Shown: one piece after another, positions 37,665 through 50,100 of the stretch | How the letters are laid out: each line of letters opens with the position of its first letter | Numbering within the stretch: the first letter of the stretch is position 1 | Assembly (NCBI GenBank): GCA_947846985.1 | Contig: CANTUZ010000001.1 | Location: 110,253,757 to 110,317,756, forward strand | Direction: 5' to 3' | DNA from: Fratercula arctica | Lineage: Eukaryota > Chordata > Aves > Charadriiformes > Alcidae | DNA: 64,000 nucleotides | The notes under the pieces: generated by a model | What the model was told of the DNA's origin: nothing | Databases searched by the model: none | Seen by the model: the letters and a program-made list of their open reading frames with translations, nothing else | Translations under genes and position numbers: made by a program

Positions 37665-38802
37665 ATCATAGAATCATAGAATTGTTAAGGTTGGAAGGGA
37701 CCTTAAAGACCATCTAGTTCCAACCCCCCTGCCATGGGCAGGGACACCTCCCACTAGATCAGGCTGCTCAGAGCCCCATCCAGCCTGGCCTTAAAAACTT
37801 CCAGGGATGGGGCATCCACCACCTCTCTGGGCAACCTGTTCCAGTGTCTCACCACCCTCATGGTGAAGAGCTTCTTCCTAACGTCCAGTCTGAATCGACC
37901 CATCTCTAGTTTTAATCCACTGCCTCTGGTCCTACCATTACCCGACATCCTAAAAAGTCCCTCTCCAGCTTTCTTGTAGGCCCCCTTAAGATACTGGTAG
38001 GCCACTATAAGGTCTCCTCGGAGCCGCCTTTTCTCCAGACTGAACAACCCCAACTCTCTCAGTCTGTCCTCACAGGAGAGGTGCTCCAGCCCTCTGACCA
38101 TCCTCATGGCCCTTCTCTGGACACGTTCCAACACATCCATATCTTTCTTGTAGTAGGGGCTCCAGAACTGGACGCAGTACTCCAGGTGGGGTCTCATGAG
38201 AGTGGAGTAGAAGGGGAGAATCACCTCCCTGGACCTGCTGGCCACGCTTCTCCTGATGTGGCCCGGGATATGATTGGCTTTCTGGGCTGCTAGTGCACAC
38301 TGACAGATCATGTTGTGCCTCTCGTCCTTCCAAGCACCCCAAGTCCTTTTCTTCAGGGCTGCTCTCAAGCCAGTCACTGCCCAGCCTATATCGGTGCTTG
38401 GGATTGCCCTGACCCAGATGGAGGATCTTACACTTGGTCTTGTTGAACTTCATGAAGTTGGCATGGGCCCACCTCTCCAGCCTGTCAAGGTCCTTCTGGA
38501 TAGCATCCCTTCCCTCCAGCGTGTCAGCCGCCCCACACAGCTTGGTGTCATCGGCAAACTTGCTGAGGGTGCACTCTATGCCACTGTCCATGTCACTGAC
38601 GAAGATGTTAAACAAGACCAGTCCCAGTACTGATCCTTGAGGGACTCCACTTGTCACTGGCCTCCACTTGGACATGGACCCATTGACAGCCACTCTTTGG
38701 TTGTGGCCATCAAGCCAGTTCTTTATCCACTGAATTATCAGTCCATCAAACCCATATTTTATCAGCTTGGAGACCAGGCTGTCATGCAGGACAGTGTCAA
38801 AT
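37665..38802 (-). mobile_element. CR1 LINE, 5'-truncated, about 1.1 kb
   Basis: On the minus strand the element begins inside the reverse transcriptase ([14 protein letters not shown] at about 38,800) and ends at 37665 in TTCTATGATTCTATGAT-type octamers. The 3' UTR contains the family block GGTTGGAACTAGATGGTC. Homology stops abruptly at about 38,802, as expected for 5' truncation. It is one of the two younger copies in the window, very similar to the fragment at 41849-42234. Confidence 0.95.
37754..38800 (-). pseudogene. CR1 reverse transcriptase fragment with a one-base frameshift
   Basis: Reading on the minus strand, the first frame (about 38,800 to 38,340) holds the palm region [12 protein letters not shown] and an intact catalytic F-A-D-D at 38547-38558. 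It runs as far as PEEKDLG. At about 38337-38340 one base is missing from a G run (a C run on the plus strand), and the protein continues in another frame. That frame runs from [10 protein letters not shown] to the end ([25 protein letters not shown]), stopping at 37754. Apart from this shift the fragment is well preserved, pointing to a fairly recent insertion. The endonuclease and N-terminal reverse transcriptase are absent. Confidence 0.9.
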
Positions 38803-41171
38803 CTTTTTCAATAAAAACTTTCAAAACTGTCTTTGAAGGCAGCACTCCAGGCACATGCACACCGAATCCAAAGCAAAAAGTAAGTTTGGAACTATGAATT
38901 TCTTATGGCTAAAAGACTGGGTGAGACTTGCTGAGGACATAATCCATTTATAGTGTTGTGTGGCTTTCAGGGATGAGCATCCAGTCACTCATCACCTGTT
39001 CCTACAGTAGCTGGTCTGCAGGTTTGGCACCAATTGGGTGGAGTAGGGGGTGACGGTGTCAGAAGCTAGGACGGCAGCACAGAATAATTTAGTCCTGCAG
39101 ACTCCACCATCACTTTTAGCAGTGTAATGAACATCCCATTTGGATAAAGGCTTCACTTGGAGTGAAATATTAATTATAAGAAGCATTTTCCCCCAGCAAG
39201 TGTTACAAATATTTGGCGTGGCAATAGGCAGGGGTGCAGGGGAAGAAATACGGGAATCAAATGTATGGAAATATCTTTTTTTCCCTTTTGTTCCCTTAAA
39301 GCTAAGTCAAGACCACAGCATTTAAGTCAATAAGCTATTAAAATTGCCTATGAAGCAAGAAAACATCTTGATGGTAAAATAAATTGGAGCACTGTTGTCA
39401 ATTTCTCCCTACTGTTAGCTTAAAATATTCCAAGGATTACCAATAGCAAACTCCAAGCCTCTTTCACTTATTACTGCCATTATCTCTTCCATTCACCAGC
39501 ATTCCCTCTCCCTTTCTTGCCTGCCCATGTGAAAACACAAATGCAAAACTAAACAAGCAAACTCACGCCAAGAGTTCAAAGAACATACCAGCTAAACCTA
39601 CTTGTAAATGGAAAACAATACCTACAGTAGAGGGGGGTTGTTGGTGGATTGGGCACATTTGTTTTTTTAATTAAAAAAAAAAAACAACCCAAAAACAAAA
39701 AACCAAAATCACAAACAAACCAAAAAAAACCCAAAAGTGATTGTAGGAGATGCGTTTTAAAACATCACATACTGCAAAAAGTGAATTCAGGCATGTTTTT
39801 AAAGTTTAATGAGTTCTTAGATTTATATATTGCCACTCTCAATACTATCCCAAAAAAATGGAAGCCGAGCTTCTTGTAAATACACAGTCAAAATAAAAGT
39901 GACCTACTATAAGGGAAATTAAATTTTCCTTAAAATATAAGGACTTCTGGAAATGATGAAGAAGAGAGAGTTCTGACAGTCAGATAGATTAATAGTGTGA
40001 TAATAAATTAAACATAAACCACCAATCCCAGCTGTCTGTGACCTAATGGTCACTCAGGGACATTGCAGAGCTTTAACATCTGGTGCAAAGAGGGCAAAAT
40101 TACCACTACATTGGCCTTTCACCTTCTAAAGACACCGGGATTGCATATGGCACAGTTGCATGCGTACCAGATGCTCGCTTAAAATGTGCAACAGTCCCTC
40201 CCCGGTAAACCCAAACAGTTTAAGTGATTTTAGTCCAAGTTCAATCACAATGAGTGTAAAAGAAAAAGAAAACAGAATACTACTTTCTCTGTATAAGATT
40301 TCCTGCTTGGGAGACCTTTACTTAGGTAAGAGAGGTACTTGTTTCACTCCAGGTCAAATGAGAGGGCTGGGCATTAAGTCCTGGGAAAAAGCTTTGAAAA
40401 GCATTGTATAACAGTTGGCTCCCTTTAGCACATTTTCAGTATATCCCCTTTCAAATGAAAATGGCTATGCTTGAAAGCACAAAGTTGCAATTTAGAAAAC
40501 CAGTGCCACAGCATACACAAATAATGACCTCCAAACCAATAAAAATGTAAATCCAAATCTAATGGGAGATTAAATACACAGGGAAATTAACATTAGATCA
40601 ACAATTTTATCTTGCAGACAATATAATTTGTTTCACTCTTTCTTAATATTTGTGAAAAGAAACATGTCTAAAAGATTGACTAACTATTATATATACAATT
40701 GTGCCCAGCAATACTGCAGGATTTAAACCTTATATAAAGGTTTATTTCTATTCACCACCACAAGATTTTGTTTAATTATACCTTGTATCAACATGACAGT
40801 ATTACATCAGACTGGAAGTACTTGCTTTGAGTAAGTCTGACCTTCATCGATAAGCAAGGGAATAGTTAAGGATTTTGTCTTTGTGGTTTGGTCCTCACCT
40901 CCCCCTTCTGTTCTTGAAGTAGTACATTTTTCTGTATATCTTACTATGCAAGCTGTCATTTACTATTTAACCAACTACTAACTGCATTTCTAACTCAGGA
41001 AGTAGAAATTAGTTGGTGAAAATAGTAAATTCTTAAACATTCCTTCCTGAAGTGGAAAAAGCAGATCCCATCTCTACAGGTCCATGACTGCCCTGTACTA
41101 CATGGCAATACAGCTTTGCTTCAAACAGATGTCTGGAGTGGCGTGACTTCTTTGAGAGATTGACACACAAG
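38803..41171. other. Non-coding with an A/C-only tract
   Basis: At about 39656-39673, TTTTTTTAATTAAAAAAA leads into a long A/C-rich tract ending near 39738. Otherwise it is A+T-rich unique sequence without recognisable exons. Confidence 0.55.
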
Positions 41172-41317
41172 ATGGCCAAACCCTGGAAACATTCAGGGTC
41201 AGGTTGGATGGGGCTCTGAGCAACCTGATCTAGTTGAAGATGTCCCTGATCATTGCAGGGGTGTTGGACTAGATGATCTTTAAAGGTCCCTTCCAACCCA
41301 ATGATTCTATGATTCTA
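41172..41317 (+). mobile_element. Short CR1 tail, plus strand
   Basis: It contains CCTGGAAACATTCAGGGTCAG, then GGGCTCTGAGCAACCTGATC, GGACTAGATGATCTTTAAAG and CCTTCCAACCCAATGATTC, ending in ATTCTATGATTCTA. These are the last ORF2 codons plus 3' UTR of a subfamily distinct from the first copy in the window. Confidence 0.93.
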
Positions 41318-41848
41318 GGGAAAAGGCAGTTTAAGGCTGTGTAAATCTTACCAGGAATTGCATAAAAGCTTAATTGTCTTCTCCTCGTTACGATACTTCT
41401 TCTCATCATTTACTGAAGTATTTGTACAGCGCCTTACATAACGAATATATTGTGCCTAGGTAACCATTTGCAACACCAAGTCGTACAAAGAAAAACAAAA
41501 ATTTTCTGCTGTGTGAAGAACAGCAGAAAAGCATGGGAATGTTTGTTTCCACACATCAAGTCAGGGCCTGGTTTAGCACCACCTGCCAATCATTTTGTTA
41601 ATTATGTCAAATACCACAATCCTAATCTTGCAAAGTTGCGACATCACCAGAACTAGGTTGACTTCACTTCTCCAAAAGGATAGACAGACAGCCTCGCTTC
41701 TGATGACCCCTTCTTTCGGGATGTGGAGGAGAGAAAGGGATATGTGTTCAGGTGGAAAAAAAGAACCTACAAAACTATAATTGTTTAAATTTAAGGGAAC
41801 TTTTAGGAGACAGTGCCCAACTCTGGTATTCTTTTACACAATAAGTAA
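41318..41848. other. Non-coding between two convergent CR1 3' ends
   Basis: No repeat or gene recognised. The two open frames of 61-68 codons here have no supporting feature. Confidence 0.5.
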
Positions 41849-42234
41849 ATCATAGAATTGTTACGGTTGGAAGGGACCTTAAAGATCATCTAGTTACAAC
41901 CCCCTGCCATAGGCAGGGACACCTCCCACTAGACCAGGCTGCTCAGAGCCCCATCCAGCCTGGCCTTAAAAACTTCCAGGGATGGGGCATCCACCACCTC
42001 TCTGGGCAACTCGTTCCAGTGTCTCACCACCCTCATGATGAAGAGCTTCTTCCTAACGTCTAGTCTGAATCGACCCATCTCTAGTTTTAATCCATTCCCT
42101 CTGGTCCTACCATTACCCGACATCCTAAAAAGTCCCTCTCCAGCTTTCTTGTAGACCCCCTTAAGATACTGGTAGGCTACTATAAGGTCTCCTCGGAGCC
42201 TTCTTTTCTCCAGAGTGAACAACCCCAACTCTCA
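41849..42234 (-). mobile_element. CR1 LINE 3' fragment, minus strand
   Basis: The last 99 codons of ORF2 (42228-41929) and the 3' UTR are present, ending at 41849 in a CTATGAT-type tail. The protein differs from the matching part of the 37.7-kb copy at about 7 of 99 residues, so both belong to the same subfamily. It is truncated 5' within [14 protein letters not shown]. Confidence 0.95.
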
Positions 42235-45200
42235 GTTGCACAGTGCACATGAAAAGTTAGCCTGTTTGACTCTGTAACTGTGACCTGAAACCAATTTTTG
42301 TTACATGTATGTATATGTATTATAGTTAAACTCTAATGCAGTTTATGTAATCCAGGATGGTCCAATACAGTAGTTTTTCTGCATCACTATCAAAATTTAA
42401 TACAGGGGTACAATTATCCCATACTGCTCAGTTAACTCAGGTGTTTATCTCTGTGGTATCATCCTTACATCGTTGTTATTGTAGGTTGCTTTCTTTTCCT
42501 AAATGTAGCCTTCAAGGACAAAAAAAACTATCATACTACCGCACTTCAAACCAGGAATAAAAGCCTACTCTAATACAAGTCTTAAAAGTATAACTATGTC
42601 TTTATGCTTGACTTCCAGTTTGCTCAAAGACATATTTTGAACTTCTCTATTTGTTCCTTTCAGTCTTCAACATTGTCACATTTTTTCATATTTCACCGAT
42701 ATTTGCACATGCCTCATGGACTGAGTGCATTCCAAACCTAAATCATGAAGGGCTTTGGGAAGAACGGGAAAAGCTCCCCCATACCAAACCTCCAAGCCCA
42801 GCTAATACTAAGGCATCAACTATCTCTACAATATCAAAGGTGGAGACTCTGCTAGTTACAAGACACAGGTGTTCATTGATCAGACCATGATTTTACAACA
42901 ATTATCATGCGTTATCCTCCGAGATCTTACAGCACTGTCTAAAGTATGTTTTGCGTTTAATATTTTACAATTTGCCTGCCCAAAAGACAAAGTATCATAC
43001 AACTGAAGGTCCAAATTTGCATAATGCATTTGTCAAACTGGAAGGCACTGTTAAACTGACTCTCAAGTCAACTCCCCATTATTCAAGATCACCCAATTAG
43101 AGAGCCACCATACTAGTTGGGTTTCTACAGCAAGAATGCATTCTAACTTGAACCGCAAAAGGAAAGAATATTGAATTGACAATAGGAGGAGAAGGGCCTA
43201 TCACAGCAACTAAAAATCAGTAAGTTTTTACCATCTCTTGAGGCGTTTTATTATATTCTTGTTTTACAGTTTCTTGTGGAATCATATTACTAACAGAATG
43301 TTTTGCATATGAGCTAAACTCATGAGACAACATCTGGATGTTACATTCCATGTAATGGCATCTGCAGAAACAGGCTGTTGGGATGAATCTCTCTCTCTTT
43401 CTTTTTCATGGTGAGAATGTCTCCATTTTATTTGTTTTACTATTGGTCTCTTGTATAAAAATGCCCTGGTAAACAGCATCCACATATCAGTTGAAGGATG
43501 TACAAGGAGTTAGCAAGTTTTCTAATATAACACAAATATGTAAGAAGAAAAGACAGATCTATGGCATATTTAGTGTACTATAATGCATTAAGATGAATCT
43601 CAGTACAGTACCAAGCTCAGGAGTAGTGAAGTTCTAATATCAAGAGCTTTTGCATAGCCCTTTGACTTCCATATGCCTCACCAACTCTGCAGAATATTAG
43701 AAAATTGAAAAACTTCTGGACTGCATCTTCCGAACAACATAATCCATCAAAACAGGGGATCAAGACAGCAACATGAGAATATGTTCAATTACTTATGCTT
43801 TCTCACTTTGACTGCTGCAAACATGCGACCACTTTTTATGCTACTATGGTTGTACCTCCAGGTACAACTTTATGATTTTCTCAGAATTAGCTACCCCTCG
43901 TGTAACTAAGTTTTCATGTACAGAATGCATTTCCAAAAACAACTGTTTGCATCACAACTTATAGCCCCCTTTTAAAGGCTTTCCAACACAAATACTAGAA
44001 GCAAGTACAATGGTTTAATGGCTAACTCTTTCATTATTGAGCTTACTTCAATCTCCATACATAGCAGTTTCCAAAACGAAAAACACAGACATCTCATATT
44101 TCAGAGAAGTAAATCAGGAAGTTGTGAGTGCAGAGGTGAGGGAACAACTTCCTTTGGTATGTAGGAAACAGGTGTAAACATCCTCCTACTATGAGGGGGT
44201 TGTGTGTGTATATGCGTATGTATTTGGGGAGGAGAGAGCAAATATTTTTCTTATGGTTGTAGACAGTAGTCCTACTTTTGGCTGTGAAAGTCTTTTTTTC
44301 TTTTCCTCCCTCCTTCTTCCTAATTTGTAGATCTGCCAGACAGATATCCACCTGGCACCACACTAAAAAAAAACCAAAAAAACCCAAAAAAACCAAAACC
44401 ACAACAGACAAAAAGAAAACCTAACCAAAGAGCAACAGCCTATCCAGAATCACTTTCTGTGGCTTTTTATAGGAGATGAACAAATTTTTGTCTTACTGCC
44501 CTAGGAAGAAGACAGGCCGTCTTCAGGAGCAGATACAACCCCCCCCCAAGTCCATCACCCCCCACTCTATGTAAGAGTCAATAGCTTTCGTCATAGATTA
44601 CGTATGTCATCAGTCTCCGTGTCACAGACTTCCACTGGGGTAGGAGTTCAGAGGACGCACCACTGGCAGCTCTGATGGCTGATTAATTCTTAATGGAGAG
44701 TGACATCCTCAGTGCTGTCAAATGGTGCACGGGCTAAAGCCCAGTGCTGTTACCAGCAGCGACCTTCAGGAGTTCTAGGATTCCTCTCCATATCAAAATC
44801 AAGAAACGTCTCTACATTTCATCTGCAGTCTATAAAAGCAGTTTTATCTTTTGAATTTCTAATAGCCCTTATGTTTACTTAATGGAAGAATATGCTAGTA
44901 AAATTTTGGCAGTGAAAAAAAACCCCAGATCTGTAGGGAAAAAAAATTAAATTTTGAACTTTTACAAGGCATGGATACCCTTCCTGGTTTCTTCCTTGGG
45001 GAATATAAAAAATAAAATAAGGCGAGGGAAACAGCATGGTGGGTGATATTGGATACATATTAAACTTGGCCTTTTTTTAAAACTGAAATGGCAAGAAGCT
45101 GGATCAGTTTAAGATGTAGCAAAGCATTATATACAAACAGATTTAGACTGGAAGAATGCACAAGATGACTAGGGGAAGAAAAACAGAAATAATGTCATTT

Positions 45201-47100
45201 CAGGCTTGACAGCAGCTTCCTGCTTTACAGTCCTCAAAGGCAGTTTATTTTGATGCTACTGTTGGAACATATTTAAGTGAGTAACAAGTACTTTTTCAGC
45301 CATAGTCCAAAGAGAAAGCGGGGGAGGGAATCACAAAGAAACCAAACACAAACCCACAGTGCATTACAAAAGAATTTCTACCAGTCATCTGACTACAGAG
45401 GCATAACATTGAAATATGGAGAGGTTAAGGATATAGTATGTAAACCAGATTGTCTATATACCCTCATATTTAGCTACAATATGATTTTCAAAGTTATCTC
45501 TTCAAACTTTCCTTTTTATTGCTGCTTATATTGTCACTGGGCGTACAAATCTTTACTACAGTCAACATGCCACACCTGAACAGAGAGAGACAGCATTTGT
45601 CAAAGCTTGGGGGGGAAGGGGGCGGGAGAAAAATAAAAATAAAAAAAAAAGTGCTGTGAGATGCATAGAAGAACCTGGATCAGAATTTTAGTTGCGTGCG
45701 TGAACAGCAACTAGCGTAATTAGGTCCGAACAGGTGATAACAAGAAAGAGCTACTGTGGCTTAATGAGTTATTCTTTGTTTGCTGAGCAATAATACCTGA
45801 GCATATACAAGCTCCCAGCTTGCTCCAAATACAGGGTCTGGTTATCTTCACCCTTAAACTTGCACCAGCAAGCCTGCACTCAATCTGACACAAACCTCAC
45901 TCCTGACCTCTCATATATCAATGCAATGTCATTAACGTACAAACATCATGTTTGAGCTTGTGCGTTTAGCTGGGCACACTGAAGTACAGATGCTCGATTT
46001 TTAAGGTACGCAACTGATTTCTGCAAGAACAAACAAAACAAAAACATGTCAGAAGTGTCTCAACAGCAGATGCTACTTACTACAAGTAGGTCAATCTACC
46101 CCAAATACAGAGTACTGATACGTTTCTCTCTCCCTTGGCCCCCTGAATACAAAGAAAACAAGAACCCAACACTCATCTATATGAATACAAAAATCACAAG
46201 GCAGAACAGAGCCATTGAAAACCTTTTTTCACTTTGGGTGTTCCTGACTTCTTGATAATCATAGGAAAGTCTCACCTTTACACATTGACACCGTCACCTC
46301 CTCACTTTTCTGTGGATCTCCTCATGAAGGTAACTTGCCTTTATGCGATCCTTCTGCTTGTGTACCCCAGCAACAGCGTGCAACAGAAATATGCAGCAGT
46401 TCCAAAATTCTTTCTATTTAGCTACACAAATCAGTTTTCATAATGGTATTTCAAGAGATTTTAACAAAAAAAAAAAAAAGCAACACACTATTTCAGAAGG
46501 TCAATTTCTAAACGATACTACACACCCGCTATAATTTTAGCGTGCCTTTTCCAATCATTTATTAGCGTAATTATTACTTATTTATACATTAGCCATTATA
46601 ATACCAATAAAAAATGCCCACGTATTAAGAGACATAGTTAAAATATTTTAACTTGACAAACATCGGATTTTGGCTGATATTTGGTTGCTCTGGAATAACA
46701 TTGTCGGACATTTCAGAACTAAAAACATTTCACATGGAAAAGCTGGATTTTATTTATTTTTTTATTTTTATTTCAATAAATAAAGAAGTGATAATATATC
46801 TTTTCACCTTTACTTGTCCTCAGATTAACTTCTGGGAGTACAATTACAAACACTGTACATGAATTTGGCAACTTCTGGAACTGATTAAGTCATTTCTTTG
46901 AAGAAATGCAGGAGCATTGGGAAAATTCACTTATGCATTCCCTTCGCCTACAGTAATGTCATCAGCAATACATGCCTAGTGACTTTTGGGTTTCTATTTT
47001 ACACAGCATGAATAACCAGTTTTTGTAATTTTATTATAATCATGATATTTCAGAACAGAAACTTTTCATGGCTTCATTATCAGTGACAGCTTCTTTTTGT
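42235..47100. other. Non-coding, simple repeats and small hairpins only
   Basis: A stem-loop with arms GTTGTACCT and AGGTACAAC lies at 43849-43868, an A/C-only tract at about 44367-44405, and C9 and G7 runs near 44540 and 45609. No exon, RNA gene or transposon was recognised. Confidence 0.55.
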
Positions 47101-47117
47101 TTTTTTTTTTTTCTTGG

Positions 47118-47160
47118 TGGGCAGGGTGGGGTGGGGGGAGGTGGGGGGATAGGGTGGGAG
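47118..47160 (+). other. G-quadruplex-type tract
   Basis: Seven runs of three or more G fall within 40 bases (47119-47158) with loops of one to four bases, directly after T12. This satisfies the usual four-run intramolecular quadruplex pattern several times over. It is isolated in A+T-rich DNA and not near a recognisable gene. Confidence 0.85.
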
Positions 47161-50100
47161 TGCCAACAGTGGACAAGGCAATTGTTTCACCACAGTGAAG
47201 CGAGATTAAGGTTTTCATTACTAAAAATGGCAATCAAATCCTTGTTAGAGAGGACTAACATCAATCCAGGCTGTAGGAAAAAACACAGCTAGTGCTGGCA
47301 TATGGAAAAGGAGCTATAAGGAAGGAAGTAGGAAGGAAGAAGGGAGACAGAGGGGCCTGGGGTTTGGGCCTCAGGAAGGCATCCAGTCTTGGCTGCCTGG
47401 CACCTGGAGAGAAGCGCTGGGGGCTGCAGGCATCTCAGAAGCAGGCACGTCCAGCATGCAAGACACGACCAAGAATTGAGACAAGTCAACTAAAACAAGC
47501 CTGGTGAGCGAGTGAGCATGAAAAAAAACAAAGCTGTGTGAGATGCTTGGATTTTGCATTACAGCTTATAATCTTTTTCACAAGGTTTTCTTTTTGCCTT
47601 TCCATTTGACCTTTTTCTAGTCCTCCTCACAGGCATTCAGCTTCTGCTGGTACGGATTCTTATCAGGTTCCAGCCAGTTCCCCCCCCCCAAAAAAAAGAA
47701 AACTGAAGCATCATGAAAACTTGACTTAGACCTAGTCCCCTCAAAGATAAATTAGGCTACATTAAAAACCACCACCTGGCCTTCTCAGAGGTGGAGCTAC
47801 CTGGAGGTCTGTGCCCTCTGGCCCCGCGCAAGGTCTTGGGCACCACCGACACACTCTGGCCAGTACCTGGATGCAGGCAGAGCTCCATTTGGGCAAGAGC
47901 TCCCGGAAGCTTTGTCTTTTTTTTGTAGAATTGACAGGGTAGGAAGTTTGACACACAGAGAAGAGAAATACCAGCATACATCGGGAACAAATACATGGAT
48001 TTGAAATGCAAATCTGTTCACCGTACATGCTGGTGGGACTGTAACTCTCCAACACTCCGTTCTTGGCATAAACAAAAAACAAGTTATACTGGATCCTAGG
48101 CTTGGCATTTGTAGTTTAGCATGCCTTACAAGAACCACATTGCTTTATTTGAGTTTCAAACTTCATATAGTTCATTGTTCATTAGCACTAGTCTCTGTTT
48201 AAAATGCTTTATTGAAAGCAGATTTTCTTAAAGGTATTTTCAGTGAAATTTCTTTTCACTATAGGATACTAACTCCATCACCAATTATTCAGATGTCACT
48301 CACAAAATCTTGCGTTCCTAAATCTCTTAATTCCTGGACAACTGTGAAAAGTTTGAGGTAAACTGAGTATCTGAAAGTTTCAGCACATTTTGCCTGTGGA
48401 TAGAAGCCTGGAGAAATTACTGCTAGCACATAGACCATATGATATATTTAAAGCATCCATAAATAACGTTTTAAAGTCTTTTCATTATCATTTGGAATTC
48501 TTAACATTACTGACTTCCTGGTGCCTCCTTCAAACTCCTGCTTTGTAAAGCAAGTACCATTTCTTCCAGTCTAAACCCTCCTTACTAGCATTGGGACAAA
48601 TGTTAAGTTCTAAAAGACTGCAAATACTTTATACAAGTGTATTTCCCTTCAAGAAACAACCAACCCTCAATCACTAATAAACTTTGAAGCAGTTACTTAG
48701 TATGCCTTTAACCAGAAACAGACATCAGCAGTCTTGCATCTGTTTGCATACATAGGATTACTTTATGATCAGCAGTAATTTTTATTCACAGAGGTTACTT
48801 CCCAATAGACAAATGAATTAAGAAGGAAAATTGTATTCTATTCACCACTCTTCTTCCGCTATTGAATTCAAGAGATTCCATCTCTATCTGCTGAAGTACT
48901 TCCAAAACATCAACAAAAAATAATCAATATTAACATCCAAACCTCAAAGTTTTCCTTTTCCTAATGTCCTGACCCCATACTGAGGAGGCTGATTTAATGT
49001 AAACTAAATATGTAAGTAATAATTATAGTAAGTCTTCAACCATTGAGTCATCTTAAAAAAAAATAAAAAAATTAGGAATGAAATAATTTCATTTGATTGT
49101 TCTCACAAGTACCTCACATCTGTTTCCTGGGAAAACCAAACCACAAATGTGCACTATAGGTAGTATTTCCAATGGCAGCGATAGTATAACCTAAACAACA
49201 GTGCACAATTATTTAGGGAGTTGTCTTAAAGCCCCAAGAGTGAAGTTATTTAAAAATTATTTTTCCTCAGTGCATCTTCTGGATGTTTTACTCATAAAAG
49301 GAAAAAAAAAAAAAAAGAATTGGTTCTTGTAAGCTGTTTGTTACTATAATATCATTTACATTCTTACCAAATGCGTGATTTTGGATGTTCTTACTGTAGT
49401 ATTTCTAATGCTGTTTTAGTCTGGATGACCTATCTTTTTTATTAAGATAAGAATTAGTGTGCTTTTAAAAAAATTATTCTGCTCCTCCAAAAAAAAAAAA
49501 AAAAAAAAAACCCGAAAAACAAAACACCAGAAGGAAAGTTCTGTAAGAAGATTTTTTTCAGTCAAAATATGGTTTTGTCTTCAAAAATTATATCTGATAA
49601 GACTCAAGTAATCACTTGGCATTTTACAGGATTTTTTGTATTTTTCCTTTAACACACATGCACAGATACATATACATATTGATTAAGTTTTAGCACAACC
49701 CTTATCCTGGAGTAACGCTTTCCTACAGACATACAAACTTATTTTATATATACTTTCATGTTCCAGTTTCCTATACAGAAAAATAAAAACGATGCCAATG
49801 TTTCTAAACAATATCATTTTCTTAAGTTTAAAATGTCCTTCATCACAGACAGAAAACAACCAGCAGACATAAGAATGGAGCATATCTACATTTGGCAAGC
49901 AGAAGGAATATTCAAGCCTCTAGTCCTTTCATTACTGGTCTCCACAAAATTTGGGGACAACGCAAAAGGTAGCGCAGAACAAGCACAAGAAAGGCAAGAC
50001 ACAGGGGCTTACTATGATCACTATTATTTTTGCTGCTTTTCTACACATTAGAAACTGCACAGGCCAATACATACTAAGATCTACAGAAAGGGAAACAAAT

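Noticed and set aside
39656..39673. 18-bp A/T-only palindrome TTTTTTTAATTAAAAAAA
   Set aside because: It is explained by a T run meeting an A run in low-complexity sequence.
44173..44184. TGTAAACATCCT, identical to the 5' end of the miR-30 family
   Set aside because: The following bases do not match any miR-30 member as I know it, and no long opposing arm exists around it. Only a six-base stem can form.
47757..48138. Three overlapping minus-strand frames of 84-113 codons
   Set aside because: All three frames being open together reflects a G+C-rich, stop-poor patch and not a protein. No domain is recognisable in any frame.
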